Below are positions 7,844 to 15,325 of a DNA stretch of 39,113 nucleotides, piece after piece. Origin of the DNA: Acidobacteriota bacterium (GTDB lineage Bacteria; Acidobacteriota; Vicinamibacteria; Vicinamibacterales; UBA8438); contig JAPOYG010000567.1 of the NCBI GenBank assembly GCA_026706755.1, positions 1-39,113 of the forward strand, given 5' to 3'. The position numbers and the translations under genes were made by a program. Within the stretch, counting starts at the first letter, position 1. Each line of letters begins with the position of its first letter. The notes under the pieces are model-generated. The model worked only from the letters and a program-made list of their open reading frames with translations. It searched no databases and was not told the DNA's origin.

Positions 7844-7867
7844 CGGCGCGCCGCTCAGGGCGCGCCG
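7844..7867. terminator. Hairpin directly after pncA
   Basis: CGGCGCGCC (7844-7852) pairs with GGCGCGCCG (7859-7867), a perfect 9-bp stem with the six-base loop GCTCAG. It begins one base after the pncA stop and lies between convergent genes. There is no T-run, so the terminator role is inferred from position. Confidence 0.5.
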
Positions 7868-7901
7868 GTTGCCTGGTGTCGTCGCTGGCCCCAGCGCGCC
7901 C

Positions 7902-7931
7902 TGACGGAAGCGTTGGGGGTCTGCGCTCGCG
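7902..7931 (+). repeat. Dispersed 30-base repeat, copy 1
   Basis: This segment matches the reverse complement of 22931-22960 at 27 of 30 positions, with the shared core GTCTGCGCTCGCG. It forms the left side of the palindromic element at 7915-7961. Confidence 0.7.
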
Positions 7932-7961
7932 CGGAGTCCGTAGCCGGCGGCGCAGACTCCT
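7915..7961. repeat. Palindromic dispersed element, copy A
   Basis: Left arm GGGGGTCTGCGC (7915-7926) and right arm GCGCAGACTCCT (7950-7961) are inverted repeats matching at 10 of 12 positions, separated by 23 bases. The right arm runs into the stop codon of the octaheme cytochrome gene (CTA, 7960-7962). A similar element lies at 22893-22947 and a half copy at 14892-14907. Confidence 0.6.
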
Positions 7962-10788
7962 AGTTGCCGGCTCGGAGGGGGCTCGGCCCACCCCGGAAGG
8001 TGAGCAGGTAGTCGCGGATGGCCTCCATCTGGCGCTCCCCGTCCTGGCCGAACTGCGGGTAGAACGACCCCGGCAACTCCGTCCAGAGCATGGGCATCCG
8101 GGTGCCGGGCTGGATGGCGAGCGGCTCCCGCAGCCAGTCGAGAATCCAGTCGGGCTGCAGGCGCTCGGACGCCATGCGCAGGTCGGGCGCGAGGTTGTCC
8201 GTCGGCTGATCGGCCGGAATCGTGTCGAGCACGTGACACTGCTGGCAGCGCAGCAGATCGAACAACTCCCGCCCTTCCGGCGGCACCTGCGCCAGGGTCA
8301 CCGGATCGTGCGTGCGGAACGGCCCGACGACGTCCGAGATGGCCGCGAAGTAGTCGAGCGCGACGTTCCAGTGCTGGTCCTCGAGGCCGAAGCTCGGCAT
8401 GCGGACGTCGAGCCACGGCCGGATCGTGATCGGCTCCCGGAAGAACGCGTAGAGCCATTCCGGCCGGACCTTGGCTCCCTCCGGCGTCAGCATGGGGGGC
8501 GCCAGCGACGGATCGTCGAGCAGGTCGACGTAGTCGCCGCCGTCCGCCTCGATCTCGTGGCAGCCGACGCAGTTCCGCCTCCGGACCAGGTTGCGTCCCT
8601 CCCGCAGCGCATCGTGACGGGCCGACCGGGGAACCTGGGCAGCCAGCGGCTGCACGTCGGTCTGGAAGCTCATGATGGCCGTCGCGAAGAGCGTGACCTC
8701 CTCTTCGCTCATGCCGAAGTCGGGCATCCGCAGCTTCTCGAGCGGCTGCAGCACGCGGCTGCGATCGAACGCCCGCGGGTCGCGCATCTTCTGCTTGAAC
8801 CACTCGATCTTCGTGTGCGGAATGTCGTGCACGAAGGCGAAGTCGAGCAGCGCCAGGAGCTTGCTCCCCTGCTCCGAGAGCTCGATGCCGATCGGCTGCG
8901 TCTCCTCGAACCCGGCGATGTCGTGACAGCCATAGCAGCCGTAGCGCCCGATGACGCGCCGCCCGAGGTCGAGCTGCCGCTCCTCGACCGACATCCCGGC
9001 GACGAGCTCCTCCGCCTCCGCCGTCGGCAGGACGGAGCGGACGTAGTCCAGGAGCACGTCGCCGACCTCGCCGTCCTCGTAGGTGGCCTCCGCCGGCCGT
9101 CCCGCGGAGCCGGTGAGACCCTCCAGGTAGGCCGCCACGTCGGCCACTTCGCGGTCCGTCAGCCGCAGGTCCGGCATGAACGTCTCGCTGCTGAAGTGCC
9201 GCGGATCGCGGACCCAGTCGAAGAGCCACTCGTAGCTCACCTTGTCGCCGATGCTCTGCAGCGGCTGCCCGAACGTGCGTCGCGGACCGGCTTCGAGGCG
9301 TGACTCGTCACCGACGATGTGGCAGGCGAGGCAGCCCACCGACGCGACGATCTCCTCGCCGCGGGCCGGGTCGCCGCGCGGCGGGCGCCGCACCGCGAAC
9401 TCGTGGTCCTCGGAGTTGGCGAACAGGTAGGCGACCACCGAATCGATCTCGACCTCGCTCCGGCGGGCGTCCTCCGGCGAGTCGGTGTTCGAGTTGTACC
9501 ACACGCGCGGCATCCAGGTGCTGGGCTTCACCGCCCGCGGGTCGCGGATCCAGTCCGCGACCCACTCCGGCGTGAGCTTCGCCCCGATGCGCGTCAGGCT
9601 CGGCCCCGGCTTGCGCAGGCCGTCGAAGCCGCGGGTCCGGTGGCAGGCGTAGCAGCCGGCCCGTTCGTAGAGGCCGTAGGCGACGTTGAGGTTGGCGGCC
9701 TCGGGCACGTACACGGTGTCCTTGTGGCACCTGGCGCACGAGGCCTCTGTCATCTCCGTCGGCAGCATCGGGTAGTCCCACAGGTGGGGCACTGCCCAGT
9801 CGTACTCCTCTTCCCAGCGATGCGTCTGCTCGTCCCCCGTCGGCGTGTGCGACGAGTGGACGAAGCCGACCGACTGCGCCATGCCGTCGTGGCAGACCGA
9901 GCACCCCGTGGAGCCGATCGGATGCGGCGACGCGCTCCCGACGTAGGTTTCGAGGTTGGAGTGCGTCCGGAACGGTTGCGGGTAGTCCTCGAAGCCTTCC
10001 CGGTCGATCGCCAGATGGCAGGTCTGGCAGCGGTCCATCTTCGGCACCCGCGTGAAGTTCACGTCGTCGACGACGTTCGGCGTGATGGTCTGCTGGACGG
10101 TCAGCGTCGGGGCCATGAAGTCGAGCAGCGGCGCGTTCAGCAGGTAGTCGTTGACGAAGTCCACCTCGAGGTCGACGAGGAGCGCCTCGAGGCGCGTCGT
10201 CTCGGCCGTGATCTCCCGGATCTCCGCGTCCGCGTCGCTGACGCCTCCCGTGAACTCGCGAATCTGCTCGCGAAGACCGTCCCGGTCGGCGGTGAGGCGC
10301 TCCACCTCGAGCCCCAGCTCGACCCAGCGCTCGTACATCGCGTCGATCTCGGGGCGCAGCCCCTCCGCCTCCTCGGGGTGCTCCGCCTGCACCTCCTCGA
10401 AGGCGTAGCGTTCGACGTCGTAGTCCGCCTTCTGGAAGTTGAAGTTCTGGTTGGCGAGATAGAGCTCCGCCTCCACGTCCTCGAGCTGGCTCTGGAGCTC
10501 GTCCACGCGCTGCCGGTTCAGCAGCAGGGTCTGCTCGGCCTCGGCGCGCTGGGCGCGCAGCTCCTCGAGGCGCCCCTCGTCGACCGCCTCCTGCGCCGCA
10601 TCCAGGTTGAGACGCGTGACCTCCGATTCGAGCAGCACGAACTGCCGCTGGTAGCCCTTCCACTCGCGGTCGTAGTCGTCCCAGATCATCCAGATGCTGG
10701 TCAGGAACAGAAACAGACACGACGCGGCGAAGACGACGTTCAGGAAGTCGACGTTGTAGGCGTGTCCAACGCTCTTTTTGTCAGCCAT
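7960..10788 (-). CDS. Membrane-anchored coiled-coil octaheme cytochrome c of the bc-type complex
   Basis: A 942-residue protein with eight CxxCH heme sites, their first cysteines at about residues 254, 296, 351, 379, 486, 618, 740 and 848. Domain order: an uncleaved-looking membrane anchor (about 14-37, VDFLNVVFAASCLFLFLTSI); a long charged coiled coil (about 45-200); a region with three heme motifs; then five monoheme cytochrome c modules. Each module has a CxxCH followed by a 'G-K--PEW---W-RDP-------MP' pattern, whose methionine is a likely distal ligand. Last gene of a cluster after HEAT protein, Rieske protein and two cytochrome b subunits, only ten bases from the second. It takes the place of cytochrome c1 or f, so I infer it receives electrons from the Rieske centre on the periplasmic side. 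No matching terminal oxidase is in the window. Short start: ATG at 10788. Confidence 0.88.
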   Translation of the reverse strand: MADKKSVGHAYNVDFLNVVFAASCLFLFLTSIWMIWDDYDREWKGYQRQFVLLESEVTRLNLDAAQEAVDEGRLEELRAQRAEAEQTLLLNRQRVDELQSQLEDVEAELYLANQNFNFQKADYDVERYAFEEVQAEHPEEAEGLRPEIDAMYERWVELGLEVERLTADRDGLREQIREFTGGVSDADAEIREITAETTRLEALLVDLEVDFVNDYLLNAPLLDFMAPTLTVQQTITPNVVDDVNFTRVPKMDRCQTCHLAIDREGFEDYPQPFRTHSNLETYVGSASPHPIGSTGCSVCHDGMAQSVGFVHSSHTPTGDEQTHRWEEEYDWAVPHLWDYPMLPTEMTEASCARCHKDTVYVPEAANLNVAYGLYERAGCYACHRTRGFDGLRKPGPSLTRIGAKLTPEWVADWIRDPRAVKPSTWMPRVWYNSNTDSPEDARRSEVEIDSVVAYLFANSEDHEFAVRRPPRGDPARGEEIVASVGCLACHIVGDESRLEAGPRRTFGQPLQSIGDKVSYEWLFDWVRDPRHFSSETFMPDLRLTDREVADVAAYLEGLTGSAGRPAEATYEDGEVGDVLLDYVRSVLPTAEAEELVAGMSVEERQLDLGRRVIGRYGCYGCHDIAGFEETQPIGIELSEQGSKLLALLDFAFVHDIPHTKIEWFKQKMRDPRAFDRSRVLQPLEKLRMPDFGMSEEEVTLFATAIMSFQTDVQPLAAQVPRSARHDALREGRNLVRRRNCVGCHEIEADGGDYVDLLDDPSLAPPMLTPEGAKVRPEWLYAFFREPITIRPWLDVRMPSFGLEDQHWNVALDYFAAISDVVGPFRTHDPVTLAQVPPEGRELFDLLRCQQCHVLDTIPADQPTDNLAPDLRMASERLQPDWILDWLREPLAIQPGTRMPMLWTELPGSFYPQFGQDGERQMEAIRDYLLTFRGGPSPLRAGN

Positions 10789-10798
10789 GGGTGTGCGG

Positions 10799-11875
10799 CT
10801 AGATGTTGAAGAAGTACTCGGGGATCGAGACGACGTATTTCAGGTTGAACACCCACCGGGTCAGCATCTTGACCGGCAGCGACAGCATCATCAGGAACAG
10901 CACCACCGTCACGTAGAAGCGCGTCGCGCCGAGCTTCTCGTAGTAGTTCCGGAAGACCGTCCGGGCGAGGATCACCGGCAGCGCGAACACGTATCCGAGC
11001 GTGAGGAGGATCCCGACGCTCTCCCGGAGCAGGATGTTGTCGGGAAGCGACTGGCCGAGCCCGCGCACCCACACGTAGTCGGACAACTGCACGTTGGTGA
11101 GCGCCTCGAGCTTGTGGACGTCCCAGTACTCGAACGGCCCGAAGAAGTTCCAGTTCGGGCCCCGGAGGAAGGTGCCGAGGACGATGAGCGACGACCAGAG
11201 GACGACGAACCCGAAGAGGAAGATGACGATCTCGGCCTTGCGCTCGTTGAACGTGTAGTAGCCGTTGCCCTTCGGGTTGGTGTCGATGTACGGGATGGCC
11301 ATCAGGCCGACGATGATCAGGCTGGGCAGCACGACGCCGGCCAGCCAGGGGTCGAAGTAGACCAGCATCTCCTGGAGGCCCAGGAAGTACCAGGGGGCCT
11401 TCGACGGGTTCGGTGTGGCAGCGGGATTGGCCGGTTGCTCGATGGGAGCCTCGAGCCCGATGGACCAGACGACGAGGATGGCCGTGCAGAGGATCAGGGA
11501 GATCAGCTCGGTGTACACCAGGTCCGGCCAGACCCAGACCCGATCCGACTCCTGCTTCTCGATGACGTCGTCGCCCGCCGCCATCCGCTCGTCGTTGCGC
11601 ACGGCCTCGCGCATCGAGTACCAGGTGAAGAAGATCACCAGGAAGATGAGCGCCACGATCGGCACGTTGTCGGGCTTCGCGATGATCAGCACGAAGTTCT
11701 CGTCGAAGAGCCCGAAGGCGAAGAAGACCGCGAGCACCGCCATCAACCCGTAGCCGACGGCGTTCCTGGCGAAGATCTCCCGCTTCCAGACGATGAGGGC
11801 GAGCGCGACGACCGAGAGGAGGAAGAACAGCCTCGGGTCGGCGAAGATGTTGATGAAGCTCTTGATCGCGTCCAT
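10799..11875 (-). CDS. Cytochrome b C-terminal subunit (subunit IV-like) with extra N-terminal helices
   Basis: A 358-residue membrane protein. The core, from about residue 120, aligns with b6f subunit IV (PetD): PANPAATPNPSKAPWYFLGL corresponds to the region that ends in PEWYF in PetD, followed by the helix F-like PSLIIVGLMAIPYIDTNPKG and a helix G-like segment. The Qo-site PEWY motif is therefore APWY (residues 160-163), without the glutamate. About 110 residues with three hydrophobic helices precede the core, and two more helices follow it, making it roughly twice the size of PetD. Some of these additions may interact with the anchor of the octaheme subunit. The b6-like partner is encoded 96 bases upstream; the octaheme cytochrome follows after ten bases. 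No strong ribosome site is seen before ATG 11875. Confidence 0.9.
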   Translation of the reverse strand: MDAIKSFINIFADPRLFFLLSVVALALIVWKREIFARNAVGYGLMAVLAVFFAFGLFDENFVLIIAKPDNVPIVALIFLVIFFTWYSMREAVRNDERMAAGDDVIEKQESDRVWVWPDLVYTELISLILCTAILVVWSIGLEAPIEQPANPAATPNPSKAPWYFLGLQEMLVYFDPWLAGVVLPSLIIVGLMAIPYIDTNPKGNGYYTFNERKAEIVIFLFGFVVLWSSLIVLGTFLRGPNWNFFGPFEYWDVHKLEALTNVQLSDYVWVRGLGQSLPDNILLRESVGILLTLGYVFALPVILARTVFRNYYEKLGATRFYVTVVLFLMMLSLPVKMLTRWVFNLKYVVSIPEYFFNI

Positions 11876-11892
11876 GTCGTCGTACCTGCAAC

Positions 11893-11912
11893 GCCGGCGG
11901 ACCGCCGCCGGC
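11893..11912 (-). other. Perfect 8-bp hairpin between the two cytochrome b genes
   Basis: GCCGGCGG (11893-11900) and CCGCCGGC (11905-11912) pair perfectly around a four-base loop, 18 bases ahead of the subunit IV-like start codon. It could be an mRNA processing or stability signal that sets different amounts of the two subunits. That role is inference. Confidence 0.45.
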
Positions 11913-11971
11913 CCTGTGTCTCCCCTCGGACCGCTATCTAGCCCGCCATTCGTGCTACCGCGCGGACCTTG

Positions 11972-12787
11972 CTAGAGCGGCCCCGAGATGCCGCCGTCCT
12001 TCCGCACGCGCCAGAAGTGGACCGCCATCAGGAAGCCGATGGCGAGCGGCAGGGCGACGCAGTGGAGGACGTAGAAGCGCAGCAGCGCCCCCTCCCCGAC
12101 GAACGTCCCGCCCAGCAGGGCGAAGCGGGCGTCGGCGGCGGCGTGAATCAACTGCACGTCGCCCAGCGCCAGCAGCGACGCCCCGGGCCCCTCGTAGCCC
12201 AGGAAGGGCGTGGCGCGCGCCATGTTCGAGCCGACGGTGATCGCCCAGATGGCCAACTGATCCCAGGGCAGGAGATAGCCGGTGAACGAGAGCAGCAGCG
12301 TGAGCACCAGCATGATGACGCCGACGTTCCAGTTGAACTCGCGCGGCGGCTTGTACGACCCGGTCATGAAGACGCGGAACATGTGCAGCCACACGGTGAT
12401 GACCATGGCGTGGGCGGCCCAGCGGTGCATCTCGCGCATGATCCCGAGCGGGACGTGCTCCCGCAGGCCGACGATGTCCGAGTAGGCGTACTCGAGCGTC
12501 GGCCGGTAGTAGAACATGAGCAGCACACCCGTGAACGTCAGGTTCAGGAACAGGAAGAAGCTCAGCCCGCCCATGCACCACGTGTAGCGCAGGCGCACAC
12601 CGTGCTTCTTCAGCCGCACCGGATGCAGGTGCAGAAACACGTTCGACAGCATGACCAGGACCCGGTTGCGGTCGTTGATTGGCGCCGCATGCCGGAAGAC
12701 GGATGTCCAGATCTGCGTCTCGGTCAGCCAGTTCCAGAACCGGACGAGCGAGCTCTCCTGCGGTTCAATCGTCTTCGCGTCGGCCAT
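11972..12787 (-). CDS. Cytochrome b6-like N-terminal cytochrome b subunit
   Basis: A 271-residue four-helix cytochrome b that resembles PetB and Firmicute QcrB more than bc1 cytochrome b. Heme-ligand histidines are H121 and H135 (14 apart) and H242 and H257 (15 apart); the 14/15 spacing is the b6 type. [14 protein letters not shown] and the C-terminal [12 protein letters not shown] match b6 closely. C71 in [11 protein letters not shown] aligns with the cysteine of YCLGGITL in b6, which binds the extra heme c_n. Role: quinol oxidation and reduction in the membrane, holding hemes bL and bH. The ATG at 12787 is chosen because it opens directly into MADAKTIEP; the frame runs further upstream through the Rieske gene. 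It lies 16 bases after the Rieske stop. Confidence 0.94.
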   Translation of the reverse strand: MADAKTIEPQESSLVRFWNWLTETQIWTSVFRHAAPINDRNRVLVMLSNVFLHLHPVRLKKHGVRLRYTWCMGGLSFFLFLNLTFTGVLLMFYYRPTLEYAYSDIVGLREHVPLGIMREMHRWAAHAMVITVWLHMFRVFMTGSYKPPREFNWNVGVIMLVLTLLLSFTGYLLPWDQLAIWAITVGSNMARATPFLGYEGPGASLLALGDVQLIHAAADARFALLGGTFVGEGALLRFYVLHCVALPLAIGFLMAVHFWRVRKDGGISGPL

Positions 12788-12803
12788 CGTGAGCGCCCTG
12801 TCC

Positions 12804-13481
12804 CTATACCTGCAGGAAGGCCTCGGGGTCGGTCCACTGCCCCAGCTCTTCCTGGAACTTCCTCGACTTGTCGACCATGATCTGGCCGTCATCGGCCAGG
12901 ACGATGCGGGCCCGCTCCAGCGGCCGCGGCGCCGGCCCCTCGAAGTTGATCCCGGTAGGCCGGAACCCGCTCCCGTGGCACGGGCACTTGAACTTGCTCT
13001 CGGCCGACAGCCAGTTCGGCGTGCAGCCGAGGTGCGTGCAGGTGACCAGCAGGGCGTAGAAGCCGGCCGCCTCGTGGTAGTCGTCGAACGCCGTACGGAC
13101 GACCCAGACGCCAAAGGCGTTCTTCCAGCGCTCGTCCACGCCGTCGCCGTAGTCGCCGGGGAAGCCGATCGTGAACTGCTGCGGCGGCTCGTTCAGCACG
13201 TTGGGGAACATGAAGCGGGCCGTTCCGCCCACCATGCAGCCGACGAACGACGCGGTGAAGGCACCCCACGCGAGGCCAATCCAGCCGCGACGCCCCATCA
13301 GCGGCGAGCTGTCGTCTGCCGCGGGGGCCGCCTTGCGGGGTGCCCCGCGGGCGGCGGCGGTTGTCGTCCGTCCCGCCAGCGCCGGGTTGGGCGCGGGCGG
13401 GGCGGCAGCCTTCGGCTTCGGCTTCGCCGGCGGAACGGCACCGGCGGGCGGCGGGTTCACGGGACCATCAGTCTCGGCCAT
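12804..13481 (-). CDS. Rieske [2Fe-2S] protein of the bc-type complex
   Basis: A 225-residue membrane-anchored iron-sulfur protein. Cluster motifs are complete: C148-T-H150-L-G-C153 and C166-P-C168-H169-GSGF, where C148, H150, C166 and H169 bind the cluster and C153/C168 can form the stabilising disulfide. A hydrophobic anchor (about residues 67-85) follows GRRGW, a twin-arginine pattern compatible with Tat export. Before it is a disordered-looking Pro/Ala-rich cytoplasmic stretch (about 10-57), longer than usual. The ATG at 13481 is chosen for its GGAG six bases upstream; the frame allows a start at 13520. It passes electrons from the Qo site to the cytochrome c subunit, here presumably the octaheme protein. 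Confidence 0.95.
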   Translation of the reverse strand: MAETDGPVNPPPAGAVPPAKPKPKAAAPPAPNPALAGRTTTAAARGAPRKAAPAADDSSPLMGRRGWIGLAWGAFTASFVGCMVGGTARFMFPNVLNEPPQQFTIGFPGDYGDGVDERWKNAFGVWVVRTAFDDYHEAAGFYALLVTCTHLGCTPNWLSAESKFKCPCHGSGFRPTGINFEGPAPRPLERARIVLADDGQIMVDKSRKFQEELGQWTDPEAFLQV

Positions 13482-13532
13482 CGTCGCTCCCTGCTCCGTC
13501 TCTCCTGTCGCGACCGGCAACGCACCGCCCGG

Positions 13533-14471
13533 TCAACGGATCGCCTGCGCCGCATCCCCGACCTGCCGGGGTCCGGATGCCAGCGCGTCCAGCGTTTCGA
13601 GCGCGGCGTTGCGGACCCGCAGGCTCGCATCGTTCTCGCTCAGCGCCCGGATCTGATCGGTCAGATCGCCCGACCCGAGCGCCGCCACCGCCTGCAACGC
13701 GCTCACCATCACCGCGGCGACGGGATCGATCGCATCCTGCGGCGTCGGCGCGAGCGTCACCATCCGCTCGACGTACGGCCGATCGATCATCCGCCGCAGC
13801 ACGGGCAGGCCGTCGTCGAGGCCGTGCCGCGCCAGCGCCACGGCGGCGTTCCACTGCACGTCGGCAACCGGGTCGTCGAGCGCGTTGCGCAGGGTGGCCA
13901 TGTGCCCCGTGCCCGGCAGCGCGCCGAGCGCATAGATGGACATCTTGCGCACCCCGGCGTCGTCCGCGAGATACATCGCTTCGATGTCGCCGATGGTGCC
14001 CGGATCGCCGAGCGAGGCGAGGGCCCAGATGACGCTGATCCGGACCTCGGTATCGGGACTGCCGAGCGCCTTCACGAGCTCGCCGGCCGCGTCCGGCGGC
14101 GCGTTGTTGAGCCGCCCGACCGCCAGGGCCAGGTACTGGCGCACGCGGGGGTCGTCGCCTTCGGAGTCGACGAACGCCTGCACGATGGCGGCCCCGATGT
14201 TCGGATGCCGGACCTCGGTCTGCGGATCGGCGAGCAGGCGCGACAACTCGAAGGCGGCTGGCCAGCGGCGCTCCCGGCCCCCCGTACGCACGTCGCTCAG
14301 AAATTCCTCGGGCGTTCGCTCGGTCGTCACCAGCGCCCGGAAGCCCCCGTAGACGAGCACGATGACCCCGACCACCGCGAGCGGTATCAGGAAGAACTGA
14401 ACCGCCAGCGCGGGGGCCTTTGCGAGGCGACTCGCACGCAGCCCGGACTCGCGCTCAACCAGCTTGTCCAT
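13533..14471 (-). CDS. Membrane-anchored HEAT-repeat protein at the head of the bc cluster
   Basis: A 312-residue protein with one membrane segment (about residues 26-45, FFLIPLAVVGVIVLVYGG) followed by helical HEAT/PBS-lyase-type repeats. Repeated units are visible as 'D--TEVRISVIWALASLGD', 'DDAGVRKMSIYALGALPG', 'DPVADVQWNAAVALARHG' and a last 'ENDASLRVRNAALETLDALA'. No catalytic or heme motif is present. Directly upstream of the Rieske gene on the same strand, it may act as an assembly factor or scaffold of the bc-type complex; this is inference from position. I start it at ATG 14471. A GTG at 14576 would add 35 residues and sits where transcription could begin from the box at 14580-14588, so a leaderless longer form is possible. 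Confidence 0.75.
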   Translation of the reverse strand: MDKLVERESGLRASRLAKAPALAVQFFLIPLAVVGVIVLVYGGFRALVTTERTPEEFLSDVRTGGRERRWPAAFELSRLLADPQTEVRHPNIGAAIVQAFVDSEGDDPRVRQYLALAVGRLNNAPPDAAGELVKALGSPDTEVRISVIWALASLGDPGTIGDIEAMYLADDAGVRKMSIYALGALPGTGHMATLRNALDDPVADVQWNAAVALARHGLDDGLPVLRRMIDRPYVERMVTLAPTPQDAIDPVAAVMVSALQAVAALGSGDLTDQIRALSENDASLRVRNAALETLDALASGPRQVGDAAQAIR

Positions 14472-14579
14472 TCGTACGTCTTTGGGGGAACCGCGAACGT
14501 GCCCAGCTGCGCCGCGATGCATGGCATCCGCCCTTCCGGAATGCCAATCCTGCACCAGCGATCGCCTGACGGGCACCGA

Positions 14580-14609
14580 ATAATACTACGGACGTGTCGT
14601 TCGCAGCAA
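14580..14609 (-). promoter_or_regulatory. Putative promoter of the bc-complex cluster
   Basis: On the minus strand TTGCTG (14604-14609) and TATTAT (14580-14585) are separated by 18 bases. TATTAT matches the -10 consensus at 5 of 6 positions and TTGCTG matches the -35 at 3 of 6. The site is one of few AT-rich pockets in the region, upstream of the HEAT gene and downstream of the DUF2905 gene. Confidence 0.45.
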
Positions 14610-14680
14610 GGCGGGACGGGGACGGATCCGGCCTCCCGACGGGTGCCGCCCAGGGCGCCGGTCGGGCCTCCGTCGCGCGC

Positions 14681-14875
14681 TCATCGGCGCAGGAAGGCGA
14701 GGAGGAGGGTGAGCACGATGCTGGCCAGCGCGCAGGTGGCGAGCGGGAGGTGGAGCGTGACGTTACCGCGCCGCAAGACCAGATCGCCCGGCAGGCGTCC
14801 CAGCGGCACGCCCGCCATGAGCAACGCTCCCCCGGCGGCAAGGAGGAGACCGACGACGATCAGCAGTCGGGCCAT
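14681..14875 (-). CDS. DUF2905 family small membrane protein
   Basis: A 64-residue protein with two membrane helices (about 4-22 and 42-61). Between them is the DUF2905 signature LGRLPGDLVLRRGNVTLHLP, followed by LATCALASIVLTLLL. The family is widespread and its function is unknown. It lies 29 bases after ndk on the same strand, and a gap of about 200 bases with a candidate promoter separates it from the HEAT gene. Confidence 0.88.
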   Translation of the reverse strand: MARLLIVVGLLLAAGGALLMAGVPLGRLPGDLVLRRGNVTLHLPLATCALASIVLTLLLAFLRR

Positions 14876-14891
14876 GCGCGTCGCCGGCTCC

Positions 14892-14907
14892 GCGGCGCAG
14901 ACTCCTA
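14892..14907 (-). repeat. Half copy of the dispersed element at the ndk stop codon
   Basis: The minus strand reads TAGGAGTCTGCGCCGC, starting with the ndk stop codon. The same 16 bases begin at the stop codon of the octaheme cytochrome gene (7947-7962, minus strand). No second arm is found here. Confidence 0.5.
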
Positions 14908-15321
14908 CCGGGCGAACTCGACCCCTCGGAAGAAGAACGCGAGCTCCGCGGCGGCGGTTTCCGGCGCGTCCGACCCGTGCGTCGCGTTGTGCTCGATGGA
15001 CGTCCCGAACTCGTGGCGCAGGGTCCCCCGTTCCGCCTCGCCGGGGTTGGTGGCGCCCATCACCCGCCGCCAGCGCACGATCGCGTCGGAGGCTTCCAGC
15101 GCGAGCACGACCGCCGGGCCGGACGACATGAAGCTGGTGAGAGAGTCGAAGAAGGGCCTGTTCCGGTGCACGTCGTAGAACGCCGCGGCCTCTCCGCGCG
15201 TCAGTCGCACGAGGCGCATCGCCGCGATCCGGAAGCCCTCGGCCTCGATGCGCCGGACGATCGAGCCCACGAGGCGATGCTCCACGGCGTCCGGCTTGAT
15301 GATGGCGAGCGTCCGCTGCAT
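14905..15321 (-). CDS. ndk: Nucleoside diphosphate kinase
   Basis: A 138-residue enzyme that moves the gamma-phosphate between nucleoside triphosphates and diphosphates through a phosphohistidine. It starts MQRTLAIIKPDAVEHRLVGS. The active site is H115 in NATHGSDAPETA, close to the family's NAVHGSDSPE, and the C-terminal FFFRGVEF region is standard. It lies four bases after korB and in the same orientation as sucCD. NDK could interconvert GTP and ATP made by succinyl-CoA synthetase, so its place among TCA genes makes sense. Confidence 0.97.
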   Translation of the reverse strand: MQRTLAIIKPDAVEHRLVGSIVRRIEAEGFRIAAMRLVRLTRGEAAAFYDVHRNRPFFDSLTSFMSSGPAVVLALEASDAIVRWRRVMGATNPGEAERGTLRHEFGTSIEHNATHGSDAPETAAAELAFFFRGVEFAR

Positions 15322-15325
15322 GAGG

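Noticed and set aside
6119-9229. Minus-strand open frame of about 1,000 codons across apbE, pncA and the cytochrome gene
   Set aside because: A composition shadow; the frame of the cytochrome gene beneath it contains the CxxCH motifs, and apbE and pncA are intact on the other strand.
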